Shown here: piece after piece, positions 23,890 through 35,826 of the stretch
Layout: every line of letters begins with the position of its first letter
How positions within the stretch are numbered: position 1 is the stretch's first letter
From: Tieghemostelium lacteum
Lineage: Eukaryota > Evosea > Eumycetozoa > Dictyosteliales > Raperosteliaceae
NCBI GenBank assembly: GCA_001606155.1
Contig: LODT01000029.1
Coordinates: 310,001 to 374,000 of the forward strand
Direction: 5' to 3'
Length of the DNA: 64,000 nucleotides
Position numbers and translations under genes: made by a program
Notes under the pieces: model-generated
Database searches by the model: none
The model's input: only the letters and a program-made list of their open reading frames with translations
What the model was told of the DNA's origin: nothing

Positions 23890-24311
23890 CTACTGGTCAT
23901 TTACATAGGTTTCAAAATATTTCTCAATAGTATCAATAGAATTTTTCCAAATTTCACTATCATCATTTTTGTCACTATTCTCTTCCTGCAAGTTTAGATT
24001 TTAGAGATATTGTAAATACAATTGTGTGGAAATAAATTACAAAAAAATACAAAAAACAAACAACATACTAAAAACTTTGAAAAATTAAAAATGGATTCAA
24101 CTAGTCTAGTCAGTGCATCTAATATCATTGCTTTGGATTCGTCTAAAATCTCCTCTTGTTTCTTTACATCGTATATATCCTTTTCTGGATTATTTTTAAA
24201 GGAATCAACAATTTCAATTTGCTGTTTTTCTTCTTTTTGATATAATTTAAAATCTTTTTCTAATCTATTTAAAGAATCAATTTTAATTTTTAATTGTTTT
24301 TTAATGTCCAT
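23890..24311 (-). CDS. tbca: Tubulin-binding cofactor A (beta-tubulin chaperone)
   Basis: Two exons (24311-24069 and 23985-23890), joined in phase 0 by a GTATGT...GCAG intron, give 112 residues, the family's usual size. The protein is almost entirely helical: MDIKKQLKIKIDSLNRLEKD, then the family hallmark YDVKKQEEILDESKAMI, which matches the YDIKKQAEILQESRMMI region of animal TBCA. TBCA is a three-helix bundle that holds beta-tubulin during folding and dimer assembly with cofactors B-E in the cytosol. The last 32 residues after the intron form the third helix end. The gene is divergent from the DDX31 gene with only 127 nt between starts, so the two probably share a promoter. Confidence 0.9.
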
Positions 24312-24438
24312 TGCGCTGATTATGTTTGATCAAAAAAATAAAATATTTAAATTTAAAAAATGAAAAAAAAACTAAAAAACTATTACAAATTTAAAAAAAC
24401 GAACGAATCAATTTTGTAGATAATATTACATATAAATA

Positions 24439-26979
24439 ATGGATGATGATGATGGTTTTGAATTAAATTTAGTTTTTACTAAACCAACACCTAAACCTGT
24501 TGTATCACAAACTACATCTACTACAACTACAAACACAAATAATAAGAATAATAATAGTAATAATAATAGGAATAATGAACAAAAGAAAGTAAATAATGGT
24601 ATTATAAATAAAAGAGAGAATAATCAATCAGATAAATCACAATTAAAACCATGGGAAAGAAATAAAGTTCCAAAAAAAGAAGATGAAAAACCAAAACATA
24701 TTAGATATTTAAAGAACCAAGATTCAATACCTTCTATACCTTTGGAGAATGGTAATGGTAATGATAAGAATGATAGTAAAGTAGAGCCTGTAGTAGATAA
24801 ACCAAAAGTTATAAATATTCAAACTTTAAAACAAAAATATAAATCAGCAGAATCAAAAACTAAAAGAGATGAACAAAATAGACCTATTCTACCAAATTTA
24901 GAACCAAAGATGGAGAAGGTTGAGGAATCTCAGATATTTAGTAATGCTAATTTTGGATCATTGAAATTGAGTGAAACTCTAACTAGAAACCTTCAAGGTC
25001 ATATGAAATTAGAGAAACCCACTAATATTCAAGAAGCTGCAATTCCATCAATTTTGAGGGGTGAAGATGCACTGGTGCGTGCTGAGACTGGTAGTGGTAA
25101 GACACTGTGTTATCTCATTCCAATTGTACAGAAACTAACTGAGCAACGTGTGTCTAGAACCGATGGTTGCTATAGTGTTATTATATCTCCAACTAGAGAA
25201 TTGGCTCTACAGATCTTTGATGAACTTCAGAAACTACTGAAACCTTTTTATTGGATTATTCCAGGTTTGATTATGGGTGGTGAGAAGAGAACCTCTGAAA
25301 AAGCTAGACTGAGAAAAGGTATAAATATATTGGTGTCTACACCTGGTAGACTTTTAGATCATCTTCAAAATACCCAATCATTTCCAGTTGAGAAGATAAA
25401 GTGGTTGGTTTTAGATGAAGCTGACAGACTTTTGGATTTAGGGTTTGAAAAGGATATCACAACTATTATTTCTCTATTCAACCAAAAGAAAACATTTACA
25501 AATGAAAATATCATGCAGTCTAGTGGTAAAAGACAGAATATTCTAGTAAGTGCCACTTTGAATCAGGGTATTAGCAGACTGGCTACTATAAGTCTTAATA
25601 ACCCTACTTATATAGGTTTGGATGCTGAAGTGGTTCTCAATCCACTGAGTAATGAGAATCTTGAAAAATTCTCAGCACCTAAACAGTTGGATCAGTACTT
25701 TGTAGAGATTGAACTTAAAGAGAAATTAGTATCTCTCATTGCATTTCTAAAATGGAAGACTAATCTAAATATTCAAGAAAACCAAGGAAAACCATCAAAG
25801 ATTATTGTTTTCTTTTCCTCTTGTGACTCTGTAGATTTCCATCACCATTTATTCACTAATCTCAAATTGAAATCCAACATTAACAATGGTCCTCACAAGA
25901 AAGGTCAACACAGTGGTATCAACAAGAAAAAGGAAAAAAAACAAATTGATTTGAAAAAATTACAAAAACAAGAAAAAAAGAGTGGTGATGATGGTAGTGG
26001 GTCTAGTGATGATGAAAATGATAGTGATTCATCATCTGAGGATGAGGATGAAGAAGAACAAGATCCAAATGCTAAAAAGGCTCTTTTTGGTGATATTCCT
26101 ATATATAGATTACACGGTGACATTGAACAACAACACAGAACTAAAACATTCTTTGATTTCAAAGCTTCAAAGAATGGTATATTACTAACAACTGATGTCG
26201 CTGCAAGAGGTCTGGATCTTCCACAAGTAAATTGGATTGTTCAATATGATCCTTGTTCCGATACCAAAGATTACGTTCATAGAATTGGTAGAACTGCACG
26301 TATTGGTAATACAGGTTGTGCTCTTTTGTTCTTGTTACCTTCTGAAAGAGAATATATAGGATATTTGGAGAGACTTGATATCCATCCACTGGAAATGAAA
26401 GGTACATCTATTTTACAATCACTATTTTATACATCAGAAGGTCAACTTCGAAAATTCACAAAATCATCTCAACTCGAATCCCAAGTACACGATCTACAGA
26501 TTCTATGTGAACGTTATCTATTGGAAGACAGTAAATGTAAGGATCTAGCAAGATCTGCTTATCAGTCCTCTATAAGAGCTTACTCAACACACAAATCAGA
26601 GTTAAAGAAAGTATTTCATGTCAGCCATTTACATTTAGGTCACATGTCCAAATCTTTTGCACTTAGAGAGACTCCAACAGAACTCAATAAAATGTCTCAA
26701 GGTGTCAAAGGTGCTAAAAAAGTGGAGAAAGGTGACGAATTTACTATTCTCAAACAAACTCCAGAATTCAAAATGAAAAACTATAAATCCACCAATGAGT
26801 TCTCTGATGGTGTTTTAGAACTCAGTACCAAAGCCATCAAAGACAATTTTAGAAATCAAAATGAAATGCATAACATCTTTAAAACACATGTTTATAAGAA
26901 AAGACCTTTAGATGACAATAACACCACAGACACACAATCCACCAATGGTAGTGAACCCAAAAAATTTAAAAGTATATAA
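24439..26979 (+). CDS. ddx31: DEAD-box RNA helicase DDX31/Dbp7, ribosome biogenesis
   Basis: Single-exon gene of 846 residues. After an Asn/Lys-rich N-terminus the helicase core begins near 170 with a Q-motif (KPTNIQEAAIPSIL), motif I AETGSGKT at about 215-222, Ia PTRELALQ, Ib TPGRLLDHL, motif II DEAD at 326-329, motif III SAT, then the second RecA domain with TDVAARGLDLP and HRIGRTAR. The long insertion before motif IV (Lys-rich, then an Asp/Glu/Ser run) and the C-terminal helical extension with LARSAYQSSIRAY are features of the Dbp7/DDX31 group, which acts in the nucleolus on 60S precursor assembly. All ATPase motifs are intact. Confidence 0.92.
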   Translation: MDDDDGFELNLVFTKPTPKPVVSQTTSTTTTNTNNKNNNSNNNRNNEQKKVNNGIINKRENNQSDKSQLKPWERNKVPKKEDEKPKHIRYLKNQDSIPSIPLENGNGNDKNDSKVEPVVDKPKVINIQTLKQKYKSAESKTKRDEQNRPILPNLEPKMEKVEESQIFSNANFGSLKLSETLTRNLQGHMKLEKPTNIQEAAIPSILRGEDALVRAETGSGKTLCYLIPIVQKLTEQRVSRTDGCYSVIISPTRELALQIFDELQKLLKPFYWIIPGLIMGGEKRTSEKARLRKGINILVSTPGRLLDHLQNTQSFPVEKIKWLVLDEADRLLDLGFEKDITTIISLFNQKKTFTNENIMQSSGKRQNILVSATLNQGISRLATISLNNPTYIGLDAEVVLNPLSNENLEKFSAPKQLDQYFVEIELKEKLVSLIAFLKWKTNLNIQENQGKPSKIIVFFSSCDSVDFHHHLFTNLKLKSNINNGPHKKGQHSGINKKKEKKQIDLKKLQKQEKKSGDDGSGSSDDENDSDSSSEDEDEEEQDPNAKKALFGDIPIYRLHGDIEQQHRTKTFFDFKASKNGILLTTDVAARGLDLPQVNWIVQYDPCSDTKDYVHRIGRTARIGNTGCALLFLLPSEREYIGYLERLDIHPLEMKGTSILQSLFYTSEGQLRKFTKSSQLESQVHDLQILCERYLLEDSKCKDLARSAYQSSIRAYSTHKSELKKVFHVSHLHLGHMSKSFALRETPTELNKMSQGVKGAKKVEKGDEFTILKQTPEFKMKNYKSTNEFSDGVLELSTKAIKDNFRNQNEMHNIFKTHVYKKRPLDDNNTTDTQSTNGSEPKKFKSI

Positions 26980-27102
26980 ATAATAGATGAATTTCAATAA
27001 ATTCTAAAAGATCTTGAAATTTCAATCTAGATTTCTCAAATTTTTTTAATTGTGGGTGCCGTTTTTTGGGTTTTGATATTTAATTTTTTACTAGGCTACA
27101 GG

Positions 27103-30100
27103 ATGATGATAAAATTTCTAGTAGTAATTTTAGTATTGTTATCATCAATAGAGATTATTAGTGGACAAGAGACTATTTTAAAAGATATAACAAAAAGCAC
27201 TGATAATTTTAAATACGCAGATTTAGCAAATGGATGTTCATATAGTTTTATGTTTGAATTTTCAGGTGCTAATCTAGCAGGTGATAGAAACACGATACAA
27301 AGCAACCAATCATCGAGTACATTTACTTTATTTGGTGATAATGAAAACAAGAGTTTGTCTATTGGTAAATTAGATTTGGTATTTGAAATTGGACAAACAA
27401 GTTTCGTGGCACTATTGATTAATTACGTTAGTGATATACTGAATAATATAACCGTTTCAACTCATAAATGTGAAGTTTTACCACAATTGTTAGCGTCTGA
27501 GAATTATATAGGAATAACATACCAAGACAGTGGAAATGTAGTTGAGTATGCTGCTACTTATGGTTTTGATTTAAAATTAAAGAAATCATATGCCAGTTCC
27601 TTGACAGTCTCATGTGGAACATTTTCATGTCAATTAATGCCATTTATGTCATCATATGTTTTTGTTCAAGTTGGATTTCCATCTGCACTTTCAGTTCCAG
27701 ATATACAACAACAATTGTACTTTACATTCACAACACCAAATCCTAATAACAATGTTTTTATTAGTGTGGATGGACTTATTACTGATCGTATGTATTTTAA
27801 TGGTTATTAATGTACACTATAATCTCCATAACTAGTACTAATATAAATATTATATATAAATAGCATTTATTGATATAAGTGTAGTTAAACAACCTAATAT
27901 AACTTCAGGTTGGGTACCTGCATCTACATCCATGTTTATATCAATTTCAAAACCATATGGAACTGTTATTGCTCCTTATCATTTAGATGGTCAAACTGGT
28001 GGATTTAAATTTCTATTCCAGAAGGTTTTTGAAACTGTAAATTCAGTCACTCTAATTGCACAAAGACAAATTTTCCAAAGTTCAATTATTGTTAATACTG
28101 ATGTAGCTTATTATAATGACTATCAACTATTAACTAGCAGTGATGGATATGTTCAATATAATCAATCAAATCCTTTTCCAACATTCATTAGCAACGCCGC
28201 ACAGTTTTCCAGTAACTATGATACACATCCCTATTACATATGGCTTGTTATATCTGGTGACGAAGGGGCATTCAAATTTTTAAATACTAGATTATTTACA
28301 GTTAGTCATGCTAGTAATCCATCTAAAGTGCTTATTCCAGGTAGATATGTTCCAGCTAATATTGGTGTAAGGGGTGGAAATTATATAAGTGCGACTGTAC
28401 AGTTGAGATATATGATGTCACCTTATGTACCATCGAGTATTCAATTTATGAATTTGGGTAATCCAATAGCACCATTTTCAGCCAATGTAGATACAAAATC
28501 ACCAGTTATTGGTTTTGTATATTTCTATCCATTACAAAACAGTTCGGTACTAGTTCAAATTTCAGCAAGCGATCAAGAATCTGGAATTAATAGATTTGTA
28601 CTGTTGAATCAGTACACTATATATGCTCATGAAAGTGCAATTTCAGAGCCACAGTACTCGTCAGATGGATATCTAATCTCTGGTATATTTGAAGCCATTC
28701 TCGAATTTAATGGTAAACCAATTAATGTATTTGATCCCATCATAGCTGTTGATAATGTTGGTAATATTGGTACTTATTCCCTAACTACTACATTAACACC
28801 ACCATTTCTAAGATTTCCAGGTACAATACCAGCAGATCAATTCATTCCAAGTAACTTCTTTGATGTTTTCCATTTCTTGTTTACAGAATACAACAGCACA
28901 ACTCAAATTCAGGTTAACACATTGTATGTCAATTTCACTCAACCTATGGACAAGAATGTTAAAGTCTATCTGATATTTGACCATAATAGAATGACTATGA
29001 TCCCAGGTGAATATGATCATGATTTGAAAATGTGGGTTATTGATTTTATGGTACCTCTTAATCCTACAGGGTCAAAGATCTTCTATTCCTTCTCTTTCCC
29101 TGAAATGTTAGTTACCTCAGCTGCATTAGAGAAATTAGTAGGTTCTAATTCACAGCTTACAGTTAACATTACCAAAGGTGATAGAATGCCACCTATTATA
29201 ACTTCTTTAACTATTTTAGGTGGTTTTGGTTATGGTGGTTTTGAAATTACAATTGAAGATCAAATCAATGGTTTACAAAGTGGTGAGGTTAGAATACAAT
29301 CAAACATTGAATCTGAACCATACTATTTCCATTTTGATCCTATTACAGGTGACAAGGATCCATATCTAGGAACCTACCAATTTATTATACCTGAAGCACT
29401 TTATCCACAGTGTAATCAACCTATCTATTTTCAAATTGTCTATGTTCGTCTAGTGGATAGAGGTAACTTAGAGTCAATATATGATAAAGGTATTTCATTG
29501 CAGGATGGTTTTCCTGTTATAAATCCTTTGTTATACATAGATAATATTGCAGATAGTTTTTCATTTGATTGTGCAACACCTTCATCTGATAATAATCCTC
29601 CAAATTTTTATGAGGTCGCTGATACTACCTATAGCAATGTAAATGTTGGGCAAGAAGATAGAGCATGGGGTTTGAATTTCTATGGATCTGATGTTGAAAG
29701 TGCAATGTCTCCAATACAAAGTGTTTATTGTAGATTATACACTTTAAATGATGAGATATATATTCGTGCTACTATAGTAGCTAACGGTAACAGTTACAAT
29801 GGAACTTGTGCAGCTATTTTACCTTATGGTTGGGCACAAGGAATTAGTCAAGGTGAATTCAGAGTATCTATATACGGATTTGCAGATGTCTTATATAACA
29901 TTGGTAGTTATGAAAATCCAAATTTAGTATATAATACATATATGGATTATAACGTACCTTATATTGATGGTTATTATCCAATTTCGACTAATGGTGGTGC
30001 TTTGACTATAAAAGGTCACAGATTTGGTAATATATTAGAATTGGGTGATATTCAAATTGAGGTCACTCGTGGTGGTCAATCTGTATTTTATCCAGCTACC

Positions 30101-31291
30101 TTTGCTAAAGGTACTTTAATTGTTACTGCAAATTTACCAGCATATAGTCAACAGTTTACCGTAGTAGTTCTTAGAAATAATATTCCATCTAATACTCTAA
30201 CAATAAGCCCAACTCCACCAAGACAAAACCCAACAACTCCACCTCCAACAAATCCAACAAATCCTCCATCATGTCCTGGAACACCACCTTGCAGTGGTCC
30301 AAGCCGTGGAAGTTGTACAAGTAAAGGTTGTGAATGCATATCACCATACAGAGGTAACGACTGTTCTTCTCAAACTGTTCCAGGTGGACCACCTGAAACT
30401 GGTGGAAATGATCCAACAACAAATTCAACAACTGAAATTCCAACTGAAGGTGGCGGATCAATTACCGTTACATCACTTATTTCTGTTATAGCACTAAATG
30501 AACTCAATTTCAAAGGTGAATCAGTAAAGAATCATTCACTCTCAAATTGGAAACTTGATAATACAACTCAAGATATAGGTGATGTAATCGCCACCTATTC
30601 ATTAACGATTGATAACGATCCAATTGTTAAAACAAATATTTCAGTTACCATTCAATATTTCAAGAATGAAACTATAATTGAATTTGCTGATCAAGAATTA
30701 AAAATGTATCCATCATCACTCAAATATTCAATTGATATTGGAGAATATAAATTCGCACAATCACTTAACACTCTTCAATTAATCATGTCAGTTGGAATCT
30801 CAACATCAGATGATGAAATTGGATCATGTATCAATCAAGAAATTGGAAATACAACAGAATCTGATTCTGAATTCTATAAACTTCAAATCAATGATCACAG
30901 TCTTTATGGTCGTTTCATCAAAAGAGGTATTGTTGATAACAACATCAGAGCTCTATCATCAACTATTCAAACCTCAATCGATGACAATTCCAAGAGTAAT
31001 TCAATTCAATCATTGATTGCAATCAACATTCCTTATTATTCAGAATCAGTTTTAATTGATCCTGATTTTTCAATTCTTCTCGATTCTCAACCTGCACAAG
31101 ACAAAGATAATTCCATTTGCACCGCTAAATCTGACAAAGGTCTTTCCAAATCACAATTGGCAGGTATTATCATTGGTTGTGTTGCATTTGCAGCAATTGT
31201 TGCTATTTCCATTGCTTATGTTATTTACAAGAAAAAACGTGCTATACATTTCCAAAACAAATTAAAAAAATTAACCAATACCAATGATTAA
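27103..31291 (+). CDS. ComC-like TIG/EGF transmembrane protein, tandem copy 1
   Basis: Exons 27103-27787 and 27864-31291 (GTATGT...ATAG, phase 1) give 1370 residues. I chose the ATG pair at 27103/27106 because a signal peptide follows at once (MMIKFLVVILVLLSSIEIISG). Exon 1 encodes an N-terminal domain with conserved cysteines (ANGCSY). A long beta-rich ectodomain follows, with a TIG/IPT repeat near 928 (YYPISTNGGALTIKGHRFG), an EGF module near 1032-1065 (CSGPSRGSCTSKGCEC), a Ser/Thr linker, a beta-sandwich region and one membrane helix near 1328-1351 (GIIIGCVAFAAIVAISIAYV), then a short basic tail. This is the layout of dictyostelid ComC-type surface proteins, which have been linked to cell-cell signalling in development. 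Ligand unknown. Confidence 0.88.
30269..31180 (+). repeat. Homogenised 3' tract of ComC-like array, copy 1
   Basis: This 912-nt tract runs from the EGF module to the start of the membrane helix. It is nearly identical at DNA level to 38985-39896 and 43303-44214 and close to 34602-35515, whereas sequence upstream of it is strongly diverged. Confidence 0.85.
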
Positions 31292-31440
31292 ATAAATTAA
31301 AATAATTTAATATTTATTAGAAATAATGAAATGTCAAAGAACAATCAATTGACTTTTTTTTTTTTGGGCATTGAAAAAATATCTGAATAATCTGTGGATT
31401 GTGATTGGAAATCTTGATTTTTTTTTTCGAAATACAAAAG

Positions 31441-34400
31441 ATGAAGTCCAAAATTATAACATCATTAATTATATTGTGTTTTATAGCGATAAATTGTCAA
31501 CATAACAATGAATATTTGAAAGATATAACAAAACCAGCAACCAATTTCAAATATGCAGAATTGTATATATGTATTTCAATTTGAATTCACAGGTAGTAAC
31601 TTGAATTCTGGTGAACCATACACAATCAAAGAATCCCCATCGACTAGTGGATTATTCACTCTACTTAGTACCAATGAAAATTATACAATCTCCTATGGAC
31701 AATTGAGTAATGTAAAGTTTCAGTTTGGACAAAGTAGTTTTACAGCATCTCTAATTGATATGAATGGTAATAATGTAACGTCTATAACTGTTACAGCACC
31801 AGTTTGTGAACCTTTACCTTATCCACTAGAATTACATGGAAATTATATTGGTAGAACTTATGTGGACAGTGGTAATCTTATTGAATATGCTGGAGTCTTT
31901 GGCTTTGATTTCAGACTAAATAAATCCTACACCTCCTCTTTAACAGTTACATGTGACCCATTTTACTGCCAACTTGCACCATACACATCATCCTATGTAT
32001 TTGTTCTAGTTGGATATGGAATTCCAATAACATCTCAAACCCTATCAAATAACTTTACAATTAAATTTAGAAGTTCTCAAAACCAAATAACAACCTGGAC
32101 TGGAAGTAGTTTAATATCAGTTCGTATGTATTCCCTAATCCTTTAACAAAATATAGATGTAAACTAATACAAACAATATAATATAAATATAGCTGAGATA
32201 TCAATTGAATTGACGACATTTCCTCTACCTGATACAAATGTGCCAGCTCCTGGGTCATCGACATTACAAATTGTTGTATCTAAACCTTATGGAACTATCA
32301 TAAGTCCATTTTATCAAGACAGTTTAATTGACGAATTTCAATACCTTTCAAAAGGTTTATGAAACTAATGAATCAATAACATATATGGCACAAAGACTAT
32401 ATATTAGTCAAACAACAGAGACTATAAGTGATGTAGTTTATTTTAATAACTATACATTTATTCAAGAGATTCCTGGTGGTCCTCTATACAACCAACCAAG
32501 TCCTTATCCTATATTTTCATCATCACCAACATCATTTAGCTACACAGTAGATGAAAAAGAAACTTACCTTTTATACAATATCGATGGAACCAATGGTGCA
32601 TTTAGAAACCTTGATTCATGGATATTCTCAGCATTTGATACCAGTAGTGGTACATACATTATTACAACTAGAGCAGTTCCTAAAAACATTGGTGTAGTTA
32701 CTGGTACATATCAGAGTGCTACTATTCAACTGAGATATATGCTGTCTCCATTGATGAATAAAAACTTTCAATTGGAAAACTTAGGAAATCCTATAACACC
32801 ATTTGCAACTCCAGGTGACACTATCCCACCTGTTATTGATAAAATACTATACTATCCACTCCAAAACTGTTCCGTTTTGGTGCAAATTTGGGCAACTGAT
32901 TTAGAGTCTGGGTTACATAGATTCGAGTTATTTGACCTATATACAATATATGCAGCTTCAACAATTTCAAATCCTCAATATCAGTCTAGTGTTATATCCA
33001 GTGGAATATTTGAAGCTATTCTAGAATCTAAAGGACAACCTCTTTTGAACTTTGATGTTAAAGCTTATGACAATGTAGGTAATGTTGGTGTTTTAGAAGG
33101 TCCTTCTAAAACTCTTTCACTACCATTAGACCAATTTCCATGTACTGTACCAAAATCCCAATACTTTCCAAGTAATATCTTTGATAAATTCCTATTTTTG
33201 TTTAATGAATATAATTCATCAACTGAAGGTATGGTAAATACCCTATTTATCAATTTCACTCAACCAATGGACAAAAACTCAAAAATCTATCTAATTTTTG
33301 ATCATAATAGATTCACTCAGATTCCTGGTCAATATGATCACTTTTTACAAATGTGGGCTATTGATTTTGTAATTCCAATGAATCCAACTGGATTAGAGAT
33401 ATTCTATTCTCTATCTTATCCAGACACATCCATTACCTCTGTAGCTCTGAATAGAATTGTTGGAGCTTCTAGTAAACTTACAGTAAATGTAGATATAGGA
33501 GATAGAATGCCTCCTATTGTTATATCTCTTGAAAAACTTCAAACTGGGTTTGGTTATAAATTATTAATTGAAGATTCAATTAATGGTCTAAAAAACGGGG
33601 AAGTTAGAATTCAGTCTAGTATTGAATCGGATCCTTACTTATACAAATTTACCCCACAAACCAGTGAGAAAGATCCTAAAATGGATTCTTATGAATTTCA
33701 AATTCCAACAACTCTCTATTCAGTATGTAACTCTGATATCACATTCCAATTAGTTTATGTCAAGTTGGTGGATAATGGTGATCAAGTATCTATATATGAC
33801 AAGGGTGTTTCAATGGAAAGCGATTTCCCAGTTATCAATCCACTATATAATATTGTGATGGATAAATCATGGGATTTGGAATTTATTTGTACAGTTCCTG
33901 CAAATGATGTGTTACCGCCAACTATTACTGATGTATATGATCCAACTTACAATTCAGTTGATGTGGGACAAGAATATAGATTTTGGAAATATGCTTTCGA
34001 GGGTAGCGATCCTAGTGGACTATCCACAAAACAAAATGTCTATTGTAGATTATATACTCTAAATGACGAGATTTATATTAGAGCTGAGATGTCAGTTCAA
34101 GGCACAACTTTCAATGGACTATGTGCTACCAACTTACCTTATGGATGGGGACAAGGACTGATGCAAGGTACATTTAGAGTCTCAATTCACGGTGTTACTG
34201 ATGTTCTATTTAACATGGCTGGTTTTGAAAATACTGATATAATATTCTCAACTACTATGGACTATAATACACCTTATATCGATGGTTACTATCCAATAAC
34301 TACTAGAGGTGGTGCATTGACTATCAAAGGTCACAAAATTGGTCCAATAGATCCAACCAATGGTGATGTAGTTCAAGTTAAAGTTTCACCTGGAAAAGAA

Positions 34401-35630
34401 GTAAATTCTCCTTTTGTAATGTATGATACTACATTTGTCTCTTGTACTTTGGTGGTCACCGAAATCTTGCCTCCAACAGGTAGCCAAACATTTTATGTTA
34501 CAGTTATTAAAAATAACATTTCTTCCAATATTCTTCCAATATCTTCAAGTCGTCAAAGAGGAAGTCCATTTCCACTTCCACCAACTACAATTCAACCTAC
34601 TTCATGTCCTGGAACTCCACCATGCAATGGTCCAGATCACGGAAGTTGCACAAATAAAGGTTGTGTATGCACATCTTCTTACAGAGGTAACGACTGTTCT
34701 GATAAAATCATTCCAAATAACCCACCAAAAACTGATGGAGATAAACCAACTTCAAATTCAACAACCGAAATTCCAACTGAAGGTGGCGGATCAATTACCG
34801 TTACATCACTCATTTCTGTTATAGCCCTAAATGAAATCAATTACAAAGGTGAATCAGTAAAGAATCATTCACTCTCAAATTGGAAACTCACCAATACATC
34901 CGATGTAAATGCCAATATTATTACTTCAGTTTATTCATTGACAATTGTTAACGATCCAATTGTTAAAACAAATATTTCAGTTCAAATTCAATTCTATAGA
35001 GATGAAACTATAATTGAATTTGCTGGTCAAGAATTAAGAATGTATCCATCATCACTCAAATATTCAATTGATATTGGAGAATATAAATTCGCACAATCAC
35101 TAAATACTCTTCAATTAATCATGTCAGTTGGAATCTCAACATCAGATGATGAAATTGGATCATGTATCACTCAAGAAATTGGAAACACAACAGAATCTGA
35201 TTCTGAATTCTATAAACTTCAAATCAATGATCACAGTCTTTATGGTCGTTTCATCAAAAGAGGTATTGTTGATAACAACATCAGAGCACTTTCATCAACT
35301 ATTCAAACCTCAATCGATGACAATTCCAAGAGTAATTCAATTCAATCATTGATTGCAATCAACATTCCTCATTATTCAGAATCAGTTTTAATTGATCCTG
35401 ATTTTTCAATTCTTCTCGATTCTCAACCTGCACAAGACAAAGATGATTCCATTTGTACCGCTAAATCCGATAAAGGTCTTTCCAAATCACAATTGGCAGG
35501 TATTATCATTGGTTGTATTGCATTTGCAGCAATAGTTGCTATTTCCATAGCCTATGTTTTATACAAAAGAAAACGTGCTGTACATTTCCAAAAAAAATTA
35601 AAAAAATTAACCAATATCAATAAACAATAA
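31441..35630 (+). CDS. ComC-like TIG/EGF protein, tandem copy 2, frame-disrupted (candidate pseudogene)
   Basis: The copy has the same parts as its neighbours: signal peptide from ATG 31441 (KSKIITSLIILCFIAINC), intron 32124-32192 (GTATGT...ATAG), ectodomain, TIG, EGF, membrane helix and basic tail. Two frame breaks appear against the other three copies. Near 31558, about 11 nt are missing where paralogues have D-x-x-x-G-C, and the signal-peptide frame stops at 31582. Near 32345, about 2 nt are missing before QKVYET, and that frame stops at 32360. The rest, 32328-35630, is open for 1100 codons. Either the gene has recently decayed, or there are sequence errors, or translation starts internally at 31553 without a signal peptide. 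Long open remainder suggests the breaks are young. Confidence 0.7.
34602..35515 (+). repeat. Homogenised 3' tract of ComC-like array, copy 2
   Basis: This is the most divergent of the four tracts, mainly around the EGF module and the codons after NWKL. It is near-identical to the others from about 34985 on. Confidence 0.8.
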
Positions 35631-35826
35631 AACGAGCATAACATATAAATAATTAAAAAACTACGAAAAAGATCAAAAATTTTTTTTCCGATATTTTGAA
35701 ACGTTGGGAAAATTATAAAATATCTTCAAGCTAATATCATAATATCTCGATAACAATTAATTGACGAATAAAAAATTTTTAATCTTATAAAAAATTAATC
35801 TTATCAATTTTAGCGGTAAAAATACA

